Position numbers and translations under genes: made by a program. Below are positions 41,825 to 51,471 of a DNA stretch of 64,000 nt, piece after piece (the first letter of the stretch is position 1; the number at the start of each line of letters is the position of its first letter). This DNA is from an uncultured Armatimonadota bacterium (lineage in GTDB: Bacteria > Armatimonadota > Fimbriimonadia > Fimbriimonadales > Fimbriimonadaceae). The notes under the pieces are model-generated. The model was not told where the DNA came from, did no database searches, and saw only the letters and a program-made list of their open reading frames with translations. The stretch spans positions 24,198-88,197 of the forward strand of contig CAIYMO010000036.1 in the NCBI GenBank assembly GCA_903927345.1, in the 5' to 3' direction.

Positions 41825-44800
41825 TCAGCGACCGCCGCGAGAGCGATCGCGGTCTTTGGGTTGGGTAGCTGGCGCGGGGGGTGTCGCGGGCAGTTTCTTC
41901 ATCAGAACCTCAATCGCTTTGTCCATTTGAGGGTCGCGGCCTTGAATAAAGGCAGCGGGGTCGCTTGGGACATCGATATCAGGTTCAACACCTCGTCCTT
42001 CGATCTCCCAACCTTTGGTCGGACTCCAGAATCCGTAGTTCGGGACCATGATTGTTCCACCGTCGATGAGAGGCCAGCCTGGGTCCGATCCAACTTCGCC
42101 GCCCATCGTGCGTCGACCGATGATTGGTCCAAGCTTGAGATCGCGGAATCGGTGGGGGAACTCTTCGCCACACGAAATATCGAATTCGTTGATCAGGCAG
42201 GCCATGGGACCGTCGAAGAAGTCTTGCTGGCGAGTGAACTGCTCCTTCGAGTTTCGCATGTTGAAAAAGCCCGACAATCGACTCGACAAGATGCGATTGA
42301 TCGCTTCTTGGATGTTTCCACCGTTATTAAACCGGTCGTCGAAGACGATAGCCTCTTTATCTCGTTGGGCCAGGAATTGGATGATGAAGTCGCGCATGTC
42401 CAGTTCACCCATTGCGCCCACGTAGATGTAGCCGATGCGCCCCTTGGTCTTCTCGGTGACATAGTTGCGATTTTGCTCCGCCCATTCCAACTTGCGCATG
42501 CGGTTCTCACTCGCTACGGGCTTGACCAAGAGCGTTGTGGCACCTTCAGCAGTAGGCTTTGAGTTGACCTTTACAGAGACAACCTGGCCCGCTCGACCAA
42601 GCAGATTCTCGAATGGATCGATACCAACTTTAGCGGGAACGCCGGCGACTTCGATGAGGAACATTCCTTCGGTCACCTTTGGCCCAGCATTGAGGAGAGG
42701 TGAGCGATCGGCAGTTCGGAAGCGATCTCCCCGAATCAACTTTGTTATCTTGTAGAACCCGCTCGGGTCTTCGGCGATATCGATGCCGAGCCCACCAGAG
42801 GCCACCCGGGCTTTGGAGTCATTTCGATCTCCCGGTGCTATGTACTGGTGCGATGAACCGAGTTCAGCTTGAAGCCAGCGGATCAGTTCATCAAGATCAT
42901 CGCGAGAGTGAACATTCGGTAGGAACTTGGAGTAGCGCTCGCCGATGGCATTCCAATCCACGCCGTGCATGTTTTCGACGTAGAAGTAGTCTCGGAGGAG
43001 GCGCCAGGAGTCCCAGTAGATGTTCTCCCACTCTCTTGCTGGTTCGACTGTTAGTCGTAATCCACCAAAGCTCGCTGGCTTTGCGGCACCGGAGTCAATG
43101 TCAATGACTCGGAACTTTGCTCCCTCGGTGACGAGGAGTTTTTTGCCATCAGTGGAAAGGTTAAAGCCTGGTCCGGCGGTCAGGTCGTTGACGGACTTGC
43201 TGGCGAGTTCAAGGACTTTGATCTGCTCTCCGTCTGCAACGAGCACCTTGCCGTCGACCATCGATATTTGCCTCCATTTCCCAGGAGGAATCGGGAGCTC
43301 AATTCGGCGATCCATGAATCCATCGAACTCGATTCCAGGCTTTTCAGCGTCAGCTTTCTTCTCTTCCGGCTTCTTCTCTTCAGTCTTCACCGGTTCTGAA
43401 CCATCCTTTGGAGCGAGCGGGTTGGGAACATCACTGCGAAGCGGAACCAGCAGTGCGATGACCGGATTCGAAGTGTTCAGCTGGTTCAGAATCATGTCCC
43501 ACTCAGGCAGCAGGTTACGGGTCGAGAGGAGGACGAGGTAGTTCCCGTCACGGCTGAATTCGGCAGCGGCATCGGACGCCAGTTTGTCGCTGACGACTTC
43601 GGTCTTATCGGTCTTCGTATCGTAAATCTCGACTTGACCGAATATCGTGGAGTTCGATATCGCAGTGGTCGCGATGTATCGCGAATCTGGCGAGAAGCTG
43701 CTGAGGGGCATCGCCCAAGCGAGACTTGCAGTGCGAATCAGCTTTCCTGAACCCGTTGCAACATCAACCAGCCGGACGCGCATCTTGCTGTCGTAAAGAA
43801 GAACGCTCTTACTGTCGGGCGACCAGATGTAATAGACGAGCTGCCCCTTTTTCTCATGGGTGATTTGTCGCTCTCCGGTCCCATCCGCGTTCGCTACATA
43901 GAGGTTCATCTCGCGGGCTTCGTCGCCAAAGTAGGCGATCAACTTTGCGTCTGGGGACATCGAAGGAGTTCGGTAACGCACTCCAGGTTTTGCCTTCCAG
44001 ATCTTCGCTTCTCCTTCGCCAACGGGCAGCGAAAGGACTTGCCCGCGAGACTCGACGAGGACCCGCTTTCCGGTGGGGGTTATCGAGACGTTCCCGATGA
44101 CCTTGTCCGATGCAACTTGGTGGCGTTGCATGTGGATGAGGTCGCTGGCAAGAGCGATATCCAGCGGCTTTTGAGCCTTGCTGGCGGGGTCGAAGACGAC
44201 GACTTCGGTGCCTTTTTCGAACACCAGCTTTTCTCCATCTGTGCTGAGTTCGCGGATTTCTAACGGCGAGGCTTCGATCTCGACTCGCGGCTTTCCGCCC
44301 GCGACGGGAACCGACATCAAGCTGAATTTTGCGCCCTGCTCGTTGGCAAAGTAGATGCGGTCCTTGAGCCAAACCGGAAACTCCGAAGTGCCGGAAAGCT
44401 GGGTGAGTTCCCTAAACTTTCCTCCTTGGCGAATCCAAATTTGATTCGCCATTCCGCCGATGTAGTTGAACCACGCCATGCTCCAGCGGTTAAACCGGGT
44501 GAATGCAAAATCCCCTTCCGTTGGTCCCATCGAAATGTGGCTTGCAAATTCGAGTGGGACGTCTTTCGGGAGTCCTCCGGCAATTGGGACCGTGACGTAG
44601 CGGTAGTTGGTCGGGAACCCGGTGAGGCGGGTCACTATGCTTTTTCCATCTTGGGTCCAACCGGTTACTGTACGGACGCCCTCGATTGAGGTGAGTTTGC
44701 GGGGGATTCCTCCAGTGGAGGGAATGATGTACGCCTGTCGTGTTCCGTCGTATTCTCCGGAGAATGAGATCCACTTTCCATCAGGCGAAAACGATGGATC

Positions 44801-44959
44801 TCGCTCGACACCAGTGTCGACGGTTAACCGCTTGGTCTCTCCGGTGCGCCAATTACCGATCCAAATGTCTCCCTCGCTTGTGAAGGCGACTTGGTCACGA
44901 TAGATGTCGGGGTATCGCAAAAAAGGCGTCTGAAGGTAGCCAGCCAAGCTCAGAAACAT
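41825..44959 (-). CDS. Tricorn protease homologue
   Basis: 1044 residues with an N-terminal six- and seven-bladed propeller region (about 10-620; repeats like RDPSFSPDGKWISFSGEYDG and IWSPDSKSVLLYD). A PDZ and an S41-type catalytic core follow. Expected residues are found: His in LGSSHQYIAPG, the nucleophile Ser929 in NEFDISCGEEFPHRF, and a Glu in GWEIEGRGVEPD. Tricorn degrades oligopeptides released by larger proteases. A charged linker (PVKTEEKKPEEKKADAEKP) separates the propellers. The first residues could form a weak signal, so the location is unclear. TAAGAT lies 6 bp before the ATG, so the mRNA may have almost no leader. Confidence 0.93.
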   Translation of the reverse strand: MFLSLAGYLQTPFLRYPDIYRDQVAFTSEGDIWIGNWRTGETKRLTVDTGVERDPSFSPDGKWISFSGEYDGTRQAYIIPSTGGIPRKLTSIEGVRTVTGWTQDGKSIVTRLTGFPTNYRYVTVPIAGGLPKDVPLEFASHISMGPTEGDFAFTRFNRWSMAWFNYIGGMANQIWIRQGGKFRELTQLSGTSEFPVWLKDRIYFANEQGAKFSLMSVPVAGGKPRVEIEASPLEIRELSTDGEKLVFEKGTEVVVFDPASKAQKPLDIALASDLIHMQRHQVASDKVIGNVSITPTGKRVLVESRGQVLSLPVGEGEAKIWKAKPGVRYRTPSMSPDAKLIAYFGDEAREMNLYVANADGTGERQITHEKKGQLVYYIWSPDSKSVLLYDSKMRVRLVDVATGSGKLIRTASLAWAMPLSSFSPDSRYIATTAISNSTIFGQVEIYDTKTDKTEVVSDKLASDAAAEFSRDGNYLVLLSTRNLLPEWDMILNQLNTSNPVIALLVPLRSDVPNPLAPKDGSEPVKTEEKKPEEKKADAEKPGIEFDGFMDRRIELPIPPGKWRQISMVDGKVLVADGEQIKVLELASKSVNDLTAGPGFNLSTDGKKLLVTEGAKFRVIDIDSGAAKPASFGGLRLTVEPAREWENIYWDSWRLLRDYFYVENMHGVDWNAIGERYSKFLPNVHSRDDLDELIRWLQAELGSSHQYIAPGDRNDSKARVASGGLGIDIAEDPSGFYKITKLIRGDRFRTADRSPLLNAGPKVTEGMFLIEVAGVPAKVGIDPFENLLGRAGQVVSVKVNSKPTAEGATTLLVKPVASENRMRKLEWAEQNRNYVTEKTKGRIGYIYVGAMGELDMRDFIIQFLAQRDKEAIVFDDRFNNGGNIQEAINRILSSRLSGFFNMRNSKEQFTRQQDFFDGPMACLINEFDISCGEEFPHRFRDLKLGPIIGRRTMGGEVGSDPGWPLIDGGTIMVPNYGFWSPTKGWEIEGRGVEPDIDVPSDPAAFIQGRDPQMDKAIEVLMKKLPATPPAPATQPKDRDRSRGGR

Positions 44960-45020
44960 GGGGCGATCTTACCTTTGGCGTCTTAAAGCGTGTACTCTCT
45001 GACCGGATTTACCGCACGCT

Positions 45021-45788
45021 ATGACAACCATCGACGCCGTTCTGCTTTTTGCCACAGGGGCAGTTGCGTCAGGGATTAACAGCGTTGCGGGCGGTGGTTC
45101 GCTGATCAGCTTCCCGTATCTCACGCTTGGGATGGAAATCCCGGACCGGGTCGCTAATGCGACAAACGCAGTGGGACTTTTCCCAGGATCCTTTGCCGGC
45201 GGCCTAGGGTTTATCAAGCAGCTAGAGCAAACCAAGAAGCACCTAAAGGTCCTTGCTCTCCCCACAATATTCGGGTCATTGTGCGGGGCATTGCTGCTTC
45301 TCAACACATCGGATAAGTCGTTCAAGGCGATTGTGCCGTTCTTGATCCTACTGGCGGCTTTGTTGCTCTGGTTTCAGCCGAAGGTGAAGGCCATGTTGGC
45401 GAAGGCGGATCACCACGTGATCCCGGTTTGGGCGGGCATCGTCTTGCAATTCTTGGTTGCCTGCTACGGCGGCTACTTTGGCGCAGGGATGGGAATTATG
45501 ATGCTGGCGACCTTTGCTTTGTATATGGAAGGAACAACGCACGAGCTGAATGCAGTGAAGAACTGGCTCGGGTCGATCATCAACCTGTTTTGCTCGATGG
45601 TCTTCATTTCGAAAGAGCTGGTGATGACTCCTGAGGCCTATCCGCTGGCTTGTGGGGGATTCGCTGGCGGGTTCTTGGCGGCGCGATGGTCGCTGAAAAT
45701 CGACCCTGATAAGATGCGCCGATGGATCGCCATTTATGGCTTCGTCATGACGGGCTACTACATTTGGCGCGTTGTTCTTCAGGGCTGA
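45021..45788 (+). CDS. TauE/SafE-family membrane permease
   Basis: A 255-residue protein with about eight membrane segments. The duplicated family motif is seen as SGINSVAGGGSLISFPYLTL and GGYFGAGMGIMMLATFALYM. NATNAVGLFPGSFAGG is also typical. The family exports sulfite, sulfoacetate or other organic anions; the substrate here is not known. It is divergent from the tricorn gene and overlaps the convergent pyrD by 10 bp. Confidence 0.92.
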   Translation: MTTIDAVLLFATGAVASGINSVAGGGSLISFPYLTLGMEIPDRVANATNAVGLFPGSFAGGLGFIKQLEQTKKHLKVLALPTIFGSLCGALLLLNTSDKSFKAIVPFLILLAALLLWFQPKVKAMLAKADHHVIPVWAGIVLQFLVACYGGYFGAGMGIMMLATFALYMEGTTHELNAVKNWLGSIINLFCSMVFISKELVMTPEAYPLACGGFAGGFLAARWSLKIDPDKMRRWIAIYGFVMTGYYIWRVVLQG

Positions 45789-46840
45789 AGAAGCTGAGGC
45801 ACGAGCGCGGGACCGCCGTAGATCCAGCCGGTATAGAGCTGAACGAGGTCGGCTCCATTGTCGCGCTTTGATTGGTAGTCTTCCGAGGAGAACACGCCAC
45901 CGACTCCGATGAGGACAAGCCCTTCTGGAGCGTTCGCTTTGAGCCGTTGCAGAACCTCGTTTGACCGTTGAAGAAGGGGTGCTCCAGAAAGTCCACCTTG
46001 TTGGTTGGCGGTGAGATTACGGTTGATGCCGTTAGTTCCGGTAAGGCCGCCGCCGAGAAGAGAGTTGCTGATGTGACGGCTGGTTGGGGCAGCGAGACCC
46101 GGCAACATATCTCGGCGAATCGTCGTATTGGTGGCGATGATTCCGGTGAGTTTCGCTTCGACGGCGACATTGAGGACGTCGTCGATTGCTTCGTCTTCGA
46201 GGTCTGGGGCAACTTTGACGAAGAGCGGGCGTTTGTCGTTGACCTCGCGAAGCGTCTGGAAAATTCTGCGAAGAGAGTCGGCGTCTTGGAGGGATCGGAG
46301 GCCAGGGGTGTTGGGGCTACTTACGTTAACGACGAAGTAATCGCCAAAGCCTTGGAGCACTTCGTAGCTTTGTTTGTAGTCCTCGTGAGCCTCCTCAAGG
46401 GGGGTAATTTTGGACTTTCCGAGGTTGATCCCGACGGGAATTCGGTTGGAGGAACGGGAGAGTCGCTCTGCCACGGCAATGGCCCCATCATTATTGAAGC
46501 CCATGCGGTTGATGAGAGCTTTGTCGCTCGGGAGGCGAAACATGCGTGGCTTTTCGTTTCCGGGCTGGGGGTGCCAAGTAATCGTGCCGATTTCGACGAA
46601 TCCAAACCCGAACTTGTGCCACTGATTCAGGGCGATTGCGTTTTTGTCCAAGCCAGCTGCGAGGCCGAGTCGGTTGGGGAAGGTGACGCCAAATAGCTCG
46701 ACGGGCTCGTGCTCTAAGGGTGTCGAACGACCGGGGATGAGGCCCTTTTGCACCAAGGACATTGCCACGTTATGCGCCCGCTCAGGGTCCATTCGGAACG
46801 CGAGAGGGCGCAATATCGAGGCGTACAAATCCACGGACAT
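45779..46840 (-). CDS. pyrD: Dihydroorotate dehydrogenase, class 2 (quinone-dependent)
   Basis: A 353-residue class 2 enzyme. The N-terminal helical extension (DLYASILRPLAFRMDPERAH) associates with the membrane. The FMN barrel has NRLGLAAGLDKNAIALNQWH, VEIGTITWHPQPGNEKPRMF and VNVSSPNTPGLRSLQ with the catalytic serine. IGVGGVFSSED marks the phosphate site. It oxidises dihydroorotate to orotate in pyrimidine synthesis and passes electrons to quinone. Confidence 0.96.
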   Translation of the reverse strand: MSVDLYASILRPLAFRMDPERAHNVAMSLVQKGLIPGRSTPLEHEPVELFGVTFPNRLGLAAGLDKNAIALNQWHKFGFGFVEIGTITWHPQPGNEKPRMFRLPSDKALINRMGFNNDGAIAVAERLSRSSNRIPVGINLGKSKITPLEEAHEDYKQSYEVLQGFGDYFVVNVSSPNTPGLRSLQDADSLRRIFQTLREVNDKRPLFVKVAPDLEDEAIDDVLNVAVEAKLTGIIATNTTIRRDMLPGLAAPTSRHISNSLLGGGLTGTNGINRNLTANQQGGLSGAPLLQRSNEVLQRLKANAPEGLVLIGVGGVFSSEDYQSKRDNGADLVQLYTGWIYGGPALVPQLLQP

Positions 46841-46849
46841 ATTATGTCG

Positions 46850-48637
46850 CTAGTCGTCGATGGTGGGTGGCTTGAATTCGGAGACTTTGAACTGAACTTC
46901 CGACGCTCCGCCTCGAATCCAGAGGCGATATTTTCCAGGTTTATCGATCGCGAAGACGCTCAATGTGTAGTCGTCGTACTGATAGAAGCGGCGATTCATG
47001 AACTGCCCGGACTCTGATAGAAGCATTACGTTTGGCAATTGTCCTCGGTAAGCGACTTGGACCGCCATGCGTTTTGCAGGGAGCTCGACCTGATAGATGC
47101 CAAAGTTCTTGCCATCTAGCTGGAGCGCGGACTTTGGACCGACCGTCAGCGGGATCGTTGGAATGGCATCTCGCTTGAGGGTGTAGTTTCCGGAGCCACC
47201 GTTCCCAAGGCACGAGACTCTCAGGATGAACTTCTCCTTATTGGGGAAGAAGAGGTCGTCGCCAGGTCGGTTATTTGCCTCGTCTAAGAAAGAGTTTCGG
47301 ACCACGCCTTTGTAGTCAATGATCTCGAGCTTTAGCCGAAATGCAGTAGCGACTGCGCGGAGCCGCATCATGTCGTTCTGATTCGATTCGAACGCGTAGT
47401 ACGCCGACTCGGCGATGGGGAGATTGGCGTCGACGGGTTGGGCATCGGCAAACTTGGGGAGGTCTAACGAGTTCTGGACCGAGACTTCGGTGGACTTGTA
47501 TGATCGATTTGAAATGATGATCGTGGCTTCGCCTGTGCCGTAAAAGGCGCGAGTCACGCTATCGGAATCGTGGCGCCTTTGGAACCATGTGAACCGATCT
47601 TCGACGCCCCAGTAGCCTTCTCCACGGACTCCAGTTTGCAATCCAGCGAAGTCCTCGGGAGGTTCTGGCCCTTCTAAGAAGTTGATGAGTTCCTTTCCGG
47701 ATTTGATCGTGGTTTCAACCAGATCATCTGCCACGACGGGGAAGCTGACCAGGACTCCCGAACGAGGGGGAATCGTCAGATTAAGGCTCGCGTCTTTGCG
47801 ACCTTGGATGACAGGGAGAGCGTTTACCGAGATTCGGAATTTCTGACCCCCCACGAATTGGGGCATGATGACGAAGAAGTCACCGTCTTTCAGGGCTCGG
47901 ATTGTTTTTGGATTGCTTGGATCAATACGTTCTGTCCCATTTTTCAGCTCAATGAAGTCAGCGCTTTTGACACCGCTTGGGCCAAAGATTGCACCTGAAA
48001 CAGACGAGTCATACCAGTCTCCCTCGTTGCTGGACTGCAGGTTTGAAATGGAATATGTCTTCCCTTTCTCGGCTTTGAAGTGCACCAATGTCCCCACGAG
48101 TCCGAGCTTTTCAGCGACGGCGTTGAGGGGGGTCTCAAGCTCAGTGGTTCCGAGCCTTGCCGTCGTGGATTTGAATATGAAATGGCGAAAGTTGAACTTG
48201 CCTCCAGCGGCGGCGCGGAAGCTGTTGACAATAACTTTCACATCCTGATCGCGCGCAAATCGATACACCAGCAGTGGGGTTTGCACGCCCTCTTTTCGGT
48301 CGTCGTTCTCCGCCAGCATTTTGCCTTTTTCGTCGATGAGCCGTAGGGCTGGATCAAATACTTCACTCTCGGCTTCGGCGACTAGGACGTCGCCCGTTTT
48401 TGCGGTGATTCTCCATTCACAGCCAACTCCCGCCGTGGCGATCATTGTTTGGGTTTGCCAGGATACGGGTGGGAATTCCGGGTTGATCGGGGCGGCTCGT
48501 TGGTCTTTTCGGAACATCATCACGTCGCCGCCTGGACCGGCTCCGCCGCCGCCCATTCCAAATCCGCCGATGCTACCTTGGGCAAAGAGTTGTGCAGAGG
48601 CGAGGAGGACAACAGCCGAAACTACGATTCGTCGCAT
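46850..48637 (-). CDS. Exported protein with repeated beta domains, unknown
   Basis: 595 residues. A signal peptide (MRRIVVSAVVLLASAQLFAQ) begins at ATG 48637, which is preferred over a longer frame to 48703. A Gly-rich stretch follows, then several beta-sandwich modules of about 110 residues that look like pre-peptidase (PPC-type) domains, for example VLVAEAESEVFDPALRLIDE with KGKMLAENDDRKEG. No protease or other catalytic motif is present. A structural or binding role outside the cell is likely. It is separated from pyrD by 9 bp and from gyrB by a divergent promoter region. Confidence 0.75.
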   Translation of the reverse strand: MRRIVVSAVVLLASAQLFAQGSIGGFGMGGGGAGPGGDVMMFRKDQRAAPINPEFPPVSWQTQTMIATAGVGCEWRITAKTGDVLVAEAESEVFDPALRLIDEKGKMLAENDDRKEGVQTPLLVYRFARDQDVKVIVNSFRAAAGGKFNFRHFIFKSTTARLGTTELETPLNAVAEKLGLVGTLVHFKAEKGKTYSISNLQSSNEGDWYDSSVSGAIFGPSGVKSADFIELKNGTERIDPSNPKTIRALKDGDFFVIMPQFVGGQKFRISVNALPVIQGRKDASLNLTIPPRSGVLVSFPVVADDLVETTIKSGKELINFLEGPEPPEDFAGLQTGVRGEGYWGVEDRFTWFQRRHDSDSVTRAFYGTGEATIIISNRSYKSTEVSVQNSLDLPKFADAQPVDANLPIAESAYYAFESNQNDMMRLRAVATAFRLKLEIIDYKGVVRNSFLDEANNRPGDDLFFPNKEKFILRVSCLGNGGSGNYTLKRDAIPTIPLTVGPKSALQLDGKNFGIYQVELPAKRMAVQVAYRGQLPNVMLLSESGQFMNRRFYQYDDYTLSVFAIDKPGKYRLWIRGGASEVQFKVSEFKPPTIDD

Positions 48638-48707
48638 GTCAGTTGAGACGCGGTGTTTATCGGGTTGGTTACGTCCTCGTTTTGCATTAGAAATCAGGTA
48701 CAATTCG

Positions 48708-48733
48708 GGTTCAATTTCTGTCGAATTTGAACC
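48708..48733. promoter_or_regulatory. Inverted repeat in the gyrB promoter/leader
   Basis: GGTTCAATTTC (48708-48718), TGTC, GAATTTGAACC (48723-48733): 11-bp arms with one mismatch. A possible -10 hexamer TACAAT (48699-48704) lies just upstream. The repeat would therefore cover the transcription start and end next to the AGGA ahead of the ATG at 48742. It could be an operator or an RNA hairpin that limits ribosome access. Confidence 0.45.
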
Positions 48734-48741
48734 TAGGAAGC

Positions 48742-50865
48742 ATGAGCAACGAGCCGCAAGACGACCTTTTCCACGCCCCCGCGAATGACATCGAAGGCAA
48801 GGAAGACCAAGACGCGATTGTGAACGAACTCGCGGGGCGCGTTGATGGTGACTACGACGCCGCCCAGATTCAAGTTCTTGAGGGACTTGAGGCTGTTCGA
48901 AAGCGCCCGGGCATGTACGTTGGTGACAACGGCAAGCGCGGTCTTCACCAGCTCTTCCGCGAAGTTATCGATAACTCGGTTGACGAAGCTCTTGCTGGTC
49001 ACTGCGACCACATCACCGTAACACTCTTCGAAGATGGCTCGGCGGGGGTTGAGGACAACGGTCGAGGCATCCCAGTTGACATGCACCCGAAGATGGGTGT
49101 TTCGGCGCTTCAGGTCGTTATGACCGTCCTCCACGCTGGCGGTAAGTTTGGCGGAGAAGGAAGCGGCTACAAGACCTCAGGTGGTCTGCACGGTGTTGGC
49201 GTTTCTTGTACCAACGCGCTATCGACTTGGATGGAAACCACCGTTCGACGAAACGGAAAGATTTATCGGCAACGGTTTGAGAAAGGTATTCCCGTTTACG
49301 AAGTCAAGGAGATCGGAACGGTAGAACTTGAGAATACGGGTACCGCACAGCGATGGATGCCCGACCCAACGGTTCTTTCCGAAGTCGAGCACGACTACCA
49401 CATCGTCAAGACGCGTATGCGTGAGCTTGCTTACTTGAACCCGAAGGTCAAGTTTGAGTTCATCAACGAGAAGGAGCCCGAAACCAGTGAAGTTTTCTTC
49501 TATCAGCGTGGTATTCCGCAGCTTGTTGAGGACATCAACGACGGAAAGGACACGCTCCACAACGTTATTCACTTCAAGCGCATCCGCGAGACAAGCGAGA
49601 TCGAAATCGCTTTGCAGTACCACGATGGCTATAACCTGACCATCCTGGCGTTTACCAACAACATCCACAACCCAGATGGCGGAACCCACGTTTCGGGCTT
49701 TAGCACCGCTCTCACCCGAACCATCAACAACTACGCTCGAAAGATGGGCATGTTGAAGGAGAAGGACAACAACCTTGTTGGCGACGATGTGACCGACGGC
49801 CTTACGGCCGTTATCTCTCTCCGAATTGGCGATCCATCCTATAACTCCCAGGACAAGGTCAAGCTGGTTACTCCAGAAGTTCAGGGTCTGACCAACTCGC
49901 TCGTTGGCGAAGGTCTAATGACCTTCTTTGAAGAGAACCCCAACATCGCACGCAAGATTGTTGAAAAGGGCGTTATCGCTCAGCGTGCACGTGAAGCAGC
50001 TCGAAAGGCGATGGAAAGCGTTCGGCGTTCATCAACGATGGACTCGTTCGGTCTGCCTGGAAAGCTGGCAGACTGCCGAAGTAAGGACGCTACCAAGTGC
50101 GAAATCTTCCTCGTTGAAGGTGACTCAGCAGGTGGATCGGCAAAGAGTGCGCGAGATCGCGAAACTCAGGCGATTCTTCCTCTCCGAGGAAAGATTCTGA
50201 ACGTTGAGCGAGCACGAATTGACAAGGCTCTCGATAACGAGGAAATCAAGGCGCTGATCGCAGCACTTGGTGTTGGTATTGACCTGTCACTCGGCAAGAG
50301 CGATCTTTCGGTAGATGAGGATCAGCCTGACTTGGAACTGAACGGCCCCAAGAAGAAGGAGAAAGATCCGAAAGAGAAGGAAGTTCAATTCGACCTTTCG
50401 AAGCTGCGGTACCACAAGGTCGTCATCATGACGGACGCCGACGTGGACGGCGAGCACATCCGAACGCTCCTCCTCACGTTCTTCTATCGCTACATGAAGC
50501 CACTGATGCAGGCGGGTCACATTTGGCTCGCACAGCCACCGCTCTTCGTTGTGAAGGTTGGAGCGAACGAGCGGTACTACGCGATGACAGAGCAAGAGCG
50601 AGACGAGATTATCGCAGGCATCAAGAAGGGTCGAAAGTACGACGTCACCCGATTTAAGGGACTTGGCGAAATGAACGCCGAGGACCTCGAAGAAACCACC
50701 ATGGCGGTCGACAAGCGACGCATGGTTCAGGTGATCTGCGACAAGACTTTCGAGATGGAGATCGAAGAGATGTTCTCGAAGTTGATGGGCGAAAAAGTCG
50801 AGCCACGACGAGAGTTCATTGAGCGCCACGCCAAAGAAGCGATGAACGTCGACTGGCACTATTGA
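48742..50865 (+). CDS. gyrB: DNA gyrase subunit B
   Basis: A 707-residue type IIA topoisomerase ATPase subunit. GHKL ATPase motifs are REVIDNSVDEALAGHCDHIT, EDNGRGIPVDMHPKMGVSAL and KTSGGLHGVGVSCTNALS. The TOPRIM core has LVEGDSAGGSAKSARDRETQ and IMTDADVDGEHIRTLLLTFF, with the C-terminal tail typical of short GyrB. A charged insert of about 35 residues (around 516-551, GPKKKEKDPKEKE) interrupts the TOPRIM region. The start at 48742 follows AGGA. It is not adjacent to dnaA, dnaN, recF or gyrA. Confidence 0.96.
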   Translation: MSNEPQDDLFHAPANDIEGKEDQDAIVNELAGRVDGDYDAAQIQVLEGLEAVRKRPGMYVGDNGKRGLHQLFREVIDNSVDEALAGHCDHITVTLFEDGSAGVEDNGRGIPVDMHPKMGVSALQVVMTVLHAGGKFGGEGSGYKTSGGLHGVGVSCTNALSTWMETTVRRNGKIYRQRFEKGIPVYEVKEIGTVELENTGTAQRWMPDPTVLSEVEHDYHIVKTRMRELAYLNPKVKFEFINEKEPETSEVFFYQRGIPQLVEDINDGKDTLHNVIHFKRIRETSEIEIALQYHDGYNLTILAFTNNIHNPDGGTHVSGFSTALTRTINNYARKMGMLKEKDNNLVGDDVTDGLTAVISLRIGDPSYNSQDKVKLVTPEVQGLTNSLVGEGLMTFFEENPNIARKIVEKGVIAQRAREAARKAMESVRRSSTMDSFGLPGKLADCRSKDATKCEIFLVEGDSAGGSAKSARDRETQAILPLRGKILNVERARIDKALDNEEIKALIAALGVGIDLSLGKSDLSVDEDQPDLELNGPKKKEKDPKEKEVQFDLSKLRYHKVVIMTDADVDGEHIRTLLLTFFYRYMKPLMQAGHIWLAQPPLFVVKVGANERYYAMTEQERDEIIAGIKKGRKYDVTRFKGLGEMNAEDLEETTMAVDKRRMVQVICDKTFEMEIEEMFSKLMGEKVEPRREFIERHAKEAMNVDWHY

Positions 50866-50894
50866 TTCGGCTTCGGTCGGCCGTTTAGGCAAAG

Positions 50895-50932
50895 AAAGGT
50901 GCCCAGCGCAAAGCTCTGGACACCTTTTTCTT
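50895..50932. terminator. Rho-independent terminator after gyrB
   Basis: AAAGGTG (50895-50901) pairs with CACCTTT (50921-50927), with CCAG/CTGG inside, followed by TTTCTTT. Rich in T on the plus strand; the complementary strand also carries CTTTCTTT, so it may also serve the convergent gene ending at 50972. Confidence 0.85.
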
Positions 50933-50971
50933 TGGAGCCACTAGCATGTGATGCTGATATTGCTCGGTATA

Positions 50972-51448
50972 TCAGCGCCCAACCATGGCACGAAGGCGCG
51001 GACCCAAGCCAACGCAGTTTCCGCGTTGGACGGTGATAAAGCCTCGCTCTGCCATGACGCCGAGGTTGAACTCAATGATTCCAGGTTTGATGGGGAGCCG
51101 GTGCACAATATCGTTGAGGTTGATCGAATCCGAATTCGGATCGGTCACCATTGCCTCAACAATCGCAACAGCGATTGCTTCGCGGATGGCTTGAACTTCG
51201 GACCAGCGGTGCACAGGGAGAAGGCCCGATTCTTCCACAAACAGCTTGCCCCGCACGGTCAGCGATTGCCCGAGGAGAAGACCCTTAAGTGCGAGTTTAC
51301 GGAAGGAGAGTTTGAGCTCGGCTGGGCAGATATTCAGAACCTGGATCAGCTCGTCATTCCCGATGATCTGGCCTGCTGAATCCATTTCGTAGCAGTAGAG
51401 CTCGAGGAGCAGTTTTTGCTCCTGCTGGGAAAGTTCGACTAAATCCAT
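50972..51448 (-). CDS. Winged-helix-like protein, unknown
   Basis: A 158-residue protein from ATG 51448 (a TTG at 51484 lies inside the repeat and is less likely). Two halves each look like a winged helix: NDELIQVLNICPAELKLSFR with KLALKGLLLGQSLTVRG, and NLNDIVHRLPIKPGIIEFNL with GVMAERGFITVQRG. It could bind nucleic acid, but no specific family was recognised. It follows the duplicated ribE tail and might share the ribE transcript. Confidence 0.65.
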   Translation of the reverse strand: MDLVELSQQEQKLLLELYCYEMDSAGQIIGNDELIQVLNICPAELKLSFRKLALKGLLLGQSLTVRGKLFVEESGLLPVHRWSEVQAIREAIAVAIVEAMVTDPNSDSINLNDIVHRLPIKPGIIEFNLGVMAERGFITVQRGNCVGLGPRLRAMVGR

Positions 51449-51471
51449 CCGTAGTACAGGCTCAGCGACTT

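Noticed and set aside
45968..46696. 242-codon plus-strand open frame
   Set aside because: Antisense to pyrD, which carries all class 2 motifs.
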